NCBI GenBank assembly: GCA_963693365.1
Contig: CAVNZM010000006.1
Location: 7,440,001-7,504,000 of the forward strand
Length of the DNA: 64,000 nt
From: Amoebidium appalachense
Taxonomy: Eukaryota; Ichthyosporea
Direction of reading: 5' to 3'
The translations under genes and the position numbers were made by a program. Every line of letters starts with the position of its first letter. The first letter of the stretch is position 1. Under the pieces are notes generated by a model. The model had not been told where the DNA came from. It searched no databases and saw only the letters and a list, made by a program, of their open reading frames with translations. Positions 46,775-64,000 of the stretch are shown here, piece by piece.

Positions 46775-47795
46775 CACACACACACATGTACACACATGTA
46801 CACCGACAAACGCACACCGTCACGATGACCCACACATCATGCACGCACACACACAGAGATGTACTACACCCTGCCGTGTGGCCCACGTGACATTTGCACA
46901 CAATCACATGTGTATCCGATCATGATTACGTACGGTTGGCACAGTGTGACACGTATATCATCACGTGTACAGTGCATGGCACGGCCCTGGCAAATTGAAT
47001 GCACGACGTCATGCATTGGTAGCAGTAGTAGTCGACATCTATACCGTAGTACACAAGACGCACGGCCCGTGCCTATTCACGGTCCCTTTCTGTTTGCCTG
47101 CTCGGAGAATTTTAGTGTGCAGCTTCGCTGAGCGGTAGCTCGGGTAGGATGACATGCGTAGTCTAGCCAAAATCCGCGGAAAAGTAAAAGGCCACATGAA
47201 TTTTTGTTATATTCAAACTTTCGGATGGAGGTCTTAGCGTAGATGAAATCTGAAACCCGGAAATGATCAGGATTTGTGCATGCAACAGTACCAACTATAA
47301 TATTGAAAGGTTGTGCTGTAGAAGAACGAGACGGAATGGACTCAGGCTATCTACTTAAGAGTACTCAATACGGTACCAGACGTTGTTAAGTGTGCTATGT
47401 GTAAAGTTGCGGCCCCCCGTTAACCCGTATAAGAAATGCACCCCCTGTAGAATTGGTCTTTCTCTAGCTGGTGGTATTATTGATCACATACCACATTTTT
47501 ACTGCCAGTACACGTGCTATACAGTGGAGATCTAATAAGTATAAGGTGGCATCGAACGTTTGCATGCCCAAACAACATACACACACACCAGTCTAAACGG
47601 TCATGTATCGCCAAATGTAGTTTGATAGACCACATAATACCGCAACACACACACGTCACATTCACAACAACAGACACCCAGAAAGATAGCCTACCTGAAA
47701 ATTACAACATCCTTGATTTTATACTAAACACGCGAAACTACGACCTGTTTATTAGATGTATTGATTGGCTTGAGAAACACATCATTACAAAATTC
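46006..47795. other. Intergenic region after receptor B
   Basis: Complex sequence with CA-rich blocks at 46273-46420 and 46715-46860. No exon, RNA gene or promoter was recognised. Confidence 0.5.
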
Positions 47796-47799
47796 TTTT

Positions 47800-49250
47800 T
47801 TTTTCTATAATGACTTTATTGATATGCTCAGCAAAATAGAAGCCATCGAGATATCACCGATATCTCGGAGAAGAAAATACAAAAGCCCTCACACTCGGAT
47901 ACGGAGGAGATAACGACTTAAATAATCATACACCCTAGAAAACTCGTTAAACATACCGCAGTGGTTCAACAGATAGTCAATAGACGTAATATCAGGATTA
48001 TCTAAATAAGCCAGTCTTCTAATTTCTAACGGAATAATCTGAGATAAATAAATACATCTATCTAAGTGTTTACGAGAAAAAGGTTCTGCACAAAAGTGGC
48101 ACAAACATTTATGGAAACAAAGGTTACAGTGCCAAAATAAACATTTCCAAGCTATATCACAAGGAGGGGTTAGAATTGCAAAATCGGTAAGTGTGGTAGG
48201 TTTACGAGAGGAATGATAAATATAAGTAGCTAATTTACACAACGATTGTAAAGAAAATAGACGAGTCTCTAATATAAAAAGAAGGACAGGTTCAAGAGCC
48301 CTACCATGAAACTCTTTGTCACAACGATGAAGCAAAGCCATTAGTATGAAACCAAGTAGCATACTGCTGATAACTAGTAGAAGAGAAAAATAAAGGAGAT
48401 AAGTATTTAAAAGGATATCTCGGAATGGGAGAGAGATTGGGGATAGGACATTTCGCACGAACATTAGAAATGCAGGGAACAGGTGCTAAAGAAGGAAAGA
48501 ATTGCAACAAAGGATGATAAGAAGGAAGCCTAACCAAATGAAAACAAAAGCGAAGTCCTAATTCATTCATACGCTGGCGCGCCGGAGGGAGACCAAAAAC
48601 ACTCAGCAAGGGAGCCGCCAAAGGATGCCTACGCGAGGTTCGAGAAATAAACTGGATGAGTTTACGCTGAAAGGAATCGAATTCCCGAAGAGCCGCGCGC
48701 TGTTGCCGTGGAGGGGCACACAAGAGTAACGGGAGGACATATTCGAAACATGGACGATAAAGCTTTATAAAGAGTGAGCAAATTGGCAGGATGAATATTA
48801 GAGATATTTGCGAATATTCCTTGATAGATATGTAAGCGACCACGCGCACGAGAAATGCGCGAAGTCAAAAGGCGATCAAACCAGATACCCTTAGAGGTGA
48901 AAGGAATACCTAAATAGTCATAGGAGGACACGATTGGGATAGGTTGATTGTTCAGAGTGTACTGTGCATTGGAAGAAAAGGTGCCGCATTTATCTATCCC
49001 AATTTTCATGAAAATTCGGAAACACCAGTCATCTACTCGAGAAAGCATGTTATTCATGATAGAAGGATCGTGAGTGACTAAGACAATATCATCGGCAAAA
49101 AAAAGGCCGGAGACACAAGAGTGTAGTCGCCCGCAACTGGAAATTGTTGAATTTCTACCGCTAAATCGTCAATAAAGACATCAAAGAGAAGATAAAGACA
49201 TCAAAGAGAAGATAAAGACATCAAAGAGAAGAAAAAACTTTCCGGAATAG
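47800..49250 (-). mobile_element. Decayed, 5'-truncated non-LTR retrotransposon
   Basis: On the minus strand, reverse-transcriptase sequence is split over several frames: LLFDVFIDDLAVEIQ near 49170, the catalytic LFFADDIVLVTHD near 49095, then MLSRVDDWCFRIFMKIGIDK and SSYDYLGIPF, a connection region (48849-48319), and a C-terminal Cys/His cluster CHFCAEPFSRKHLDRC near 48090. The reading frame ends at 47889. AATAAA near 47815 and a T8 (A8 on the minus strand) at about 47800 mark the 3' end. Frameshifts between the segments and the missing 5' part show it is dead. Confidence 0.85.
49171..49232 (-). repeat. 20-bp direct repeat inside the retrotransposon, three copies
   Basis: ATAAAGACATCAAAGAGAAG occurs three times in a row. 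Since 20 is not a multiple of three, each added copy shifts the reverse-transcriptase frame. Confidence 0.9.
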
Positions 49251-49365
49251 CCAAGGCATCCGATCCATGACTACCCCGGTTGGAGTTAGCTTAGAGGGCC
49301 ATTGCCATAGTCCTCCTGCACCCAGGCGAGTCCCATCAGGGCATCCGATCCCAATGTGCTACATC

Positions 49366-49420
49366 CCGGGATTCGAACCAGGTGCCTCCTGCGTCGGAGG
49401 CGAGGAGCTTAAAAATCTAG

Positions 49421-49425
<5 letters not shown>
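49366..49425 (-). other. tRNA-like segment with B-box
   Basis: The minus strand contains GGTTCGAATCC, an exact Pol III B-box, with a hairpin (GCCTCC ... GGAGGC) upstream. A full cloverleaf does not fold by eye (the loop is 6 nt and the T-stem has a mismatch). It is more likely the head of a tRNA-derived SINE or a tRNA relic than a working tRNA. Confidence 0.35.
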
Positions 49426-49487
<62 letters not shown>

Positions 49488-49928
49488 CCAGCTGATACCG
49501 AGTGTCCCAGGGGAGCCCGAAAAAAAAAAAAACAAAAAAAAAAACGGGGAACCCCAACTAATTGATTTTTCTTAGTCTTTATGGTGTCTCGTAGAGAAAG
49601 TACACCCTGATATATAATCATCACCCGACAGCTATGTACGTGATCATGATATACCGCTGAGGGGATATTCCGAGCAAAACCCCCCCCATACCTGAGACTG
49701 GTCTCTCTTTGCCTCGAGTAAACAGCATAAACCCCAATGTGACCTCATGCATCTCATAACAAGTCTCAGCTATAGTATGCCGGTGGCGGAAGGTGGCTGG
49801 TGTATGCCATCTCGAAGCAACATAACGTAGCAGTACTGAATAGGGGGCCTGATTCAGTCAGGGGTGTGTGTATGTGTGTGTGTGTGTGTGTGCGTGTGTG
49901 TGCGTGTGCGTGTGCGTGTGTGTGTGTC

Positions 49929-49975
<47 letters not shown>

Positions 49976-50159
49976 CGTGTGTGTGCGTGCGTGCGTGCGG
50001 GTTTTATTTGTGGAAATTATTGACATAAATATTTTTCTGGGTAAACACGTAGGATGGGTGTTCGATACCAACATAACCATGTAGGCTTCATTTCGTGTTT
50101 TAGCAGTTAGCGGTTGGCTGCCCGCACACGGGCACCTATTAGCCAACCAAAACATCAGA

Positions 50160-50290
50160 TACCACAGATCACTAGACCGAGTTATGATTGGCTCGGATCA
50201 GATTTCACATATCACTAGATCGATTTTTGATTGGCTCAGATCAGTAGGCTTAGGTATATAAGCACGACAGTTTTTTAGCAGATCAGCAAG
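50160..50290 (+). promoter_or_regulatory. Promoter with duplicated CCAAT-type module and TATA box
   Basis: Two ~35-bp direct repeats (50167-50201 and 50210-50244) each hold ATCACTAGA and TGATTGGCTC. TATATAAG follows at 50255-50262. A start of transcription near 50285-50295 and a leader of about 175 nt to the ATG at 50467 are inferred. Confidence 0.65.
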
Positions 50291-50466
50291 CTACAAACAC
50301 ATCTTCTGTGTTTAGCATCCACAGCCTTACAGCTATATATTCCTTTTCACCCACCCACCTACACCCACACACAACCCCCATTGATCCACACATACGTGCT
50401 GTTTTTTCACGGGGCGAAGACTTCCCCCGTTTTTTGGGCACATGGACCTCACGGATCAATAAATTG

Positions 50467-62784
<12,318 letters not shown>

Positions 62785-62807
<23 letters not shown>

Positions 62808-63190
62808 GTATGTATAAATCCTCGCCTTTTTTGTAGAGGATAGCCCCCCCCCCCCCCCCCCCCCCCTCCCTCCCCCCCACAAACACATTCCATGCTCCTA
62901 CCCTCACTGCACCCCTACACAAACATACACACATGTGAAAGACGTTCTACAGTGAATGAAACCCCCTCACGTATGTCTCTCGTTTTTTCGTAGAACATTA
63001 ATCACACACATGTACTCGTGGACACACACACACACATTCCACCCAGGCATGCCCTTCACCCCTTACCACCCCCCCCTCCCACCCCCCCCCCCTCGAGCCC
63101 TACACATTTGCACAAATGCTCACACGCAAGAGGTTTCAAAGACAATGGATCGTCCCACGTATGTATCACCTTTTCTACTTTGCAGACAAA
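62785..63190 (+). repeat. Tandem copies of a Spherulin-4 exon 3' end with donor
   Basis: CTACAGTGAATGGAACCCCC then CACGTATGT marks the end of exon 62645-62807. It recurs at 62947-62976 (CTACAGTGAATGAAACCCCC) and, shortened, at 63144-63164. Each is followed within 23-29 nt by a T-rich stretch ending in TAG or CAG. Confidence 0.75.
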
Positions 63191-63259
63191 AGAAATCCCT
63201 GCCCCCCTTCACCCCCTCTACATGAATGGGAGCTACTGACTGTCAAACTACATGCCTAA
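63186..63259 (+). CDS. Candidate terminal exon of the secreted-protein gene
   Basis: Acceptor TACTTTGCAG, phase 1 to match exon 62645-62807, and 24 codons rich in Pro (HKRNPCPPSPPLHEWELL) to a TAA. It fits the splice phase but shows no Spherulin-4 C-terminal motif. It competes with the candidate at 63397. Confidence 0.25.
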
Positions 63260-63396
63260 TTAGAACCTAACCCCTCCTAATCACATGCCGTTTTCCAATT
63301 TACATGCCGTAAACTTTCGAACTGTATGCATGTTGCATGTTCAATTTACATGTTGTATTTCAAAACCACATGTGGTTTGGTTTGGCAAGCCCATAG

Positions 63397-63547
63397 ACAA
63401 CATTATTTGTGGTGGTGCGAAACAAGTAGCGGCACAATTGTATATCCAAATATCCCCCCTGAAATTTCGTATATCCATGCAGTTGGCTGCCTCTCAACCC
63501 TTTGGTCCAAGAAAAACGGCGCATACCCACCCGGCCCCTACTGCGGG
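63397..63547 (+). CDS. Candidate downstream exon, frame unresolved
   Basis: An open segment between CCATAG and the donor GTAGGT. One frame, phase-compatible with exon 62807, reads ICGGAKQVAAQLYIQISPLK. Another is Cys-rich and ends NGAYPPGPYCG. If either is used, the gene continues past the right edge. Confidence 0.3.
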
Positions 63548-63599
63548 GTAGGTCAATTGTTTATGTGTGACTGGCTGATATATGCCTGTGTGTGAGGGG

Positions 63600-64000
<401 letters not shown>

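Overview
The window is intron-rich eukaryotic nuclear DNA, probably from a unicellular organism. The protein families (class C receptors with Cache ectodomains, a hevein/TSP1/Spherulin-4 secreted protein, a Kennedy-pathway fusion enzyme) do not settle the lineage, and I do not name a species. The most obvious character of the DNA is simple sequence: (GT)n, (CA)n, poly-G and poly-C runs fill the introns and make hundreds of meaningless Cys-Val, Thr-His, Pro and Gly reading frames. Coding sequence is confined to short exons of 23 to 791 nt. I recovered these by matching protein families and then requiring splice phases to agree.

Layout, left to right. (1) About 355-8235, minus strand: most of a NOM1/SGD1-type nucleolar MIF4G protein, running off the left edge. 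(2) 8236-12293: intergenic. (3) 12294-18106, plus: a six-exon, 610-residue fusion of a CDP-alcohol phosphotransferase with a CTP:phosphocholine/phosphoethanolamine cytidylyltransferase, i.e. the last two Kennedy-pathway steps in one chain. (4) 18107-21113: intergenic, with tandem repeats. (5) 21114-33083, minus, and 34609-46005, plus: two head-to-head paralogous class C GPCRs (654 and 657 residues), each with a signal peptide, Cache-like ectodomain, Cys-rich stalk, seven helices and a short tail. They share intron positions and phases, and one extra intron is present in the left copy. A 1.5 kb spacer separates their start codons. (6) 46006-50466: intergenic, with a decayed non-LTR retrotransposon (47800-49250), a tRNA-like B-box and a CCAAT/TATA promoter. 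(7) 50467-62807 or beyond, plus: a secreted protein with a hevein-like chitin-binding module, a Cys-rich segment, a thrombospondin type 1 repeat and a Spherulin-4 domain.

The most unusual feature recurs in all five genes. Short copies of exon ends, each still carrying its splice site, are tandemly repeated in the adjoining intron (1 to 4 extra copies). In addition, a roughly 100-bp repeat ending in CTAA(C/A) plus poly-C lies in at least ten introns, always in the host-gene sense. G/GT tracts sit mainly on the donor side and C/CA tracts on the acceptor side. Two exons begin after ACACG rather than AG. Together these suggest a genome in which microsatellite-rich repeats build and remodel introns and splice junctions. 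All exon models are by eye; transcripts are needed to confirm them.
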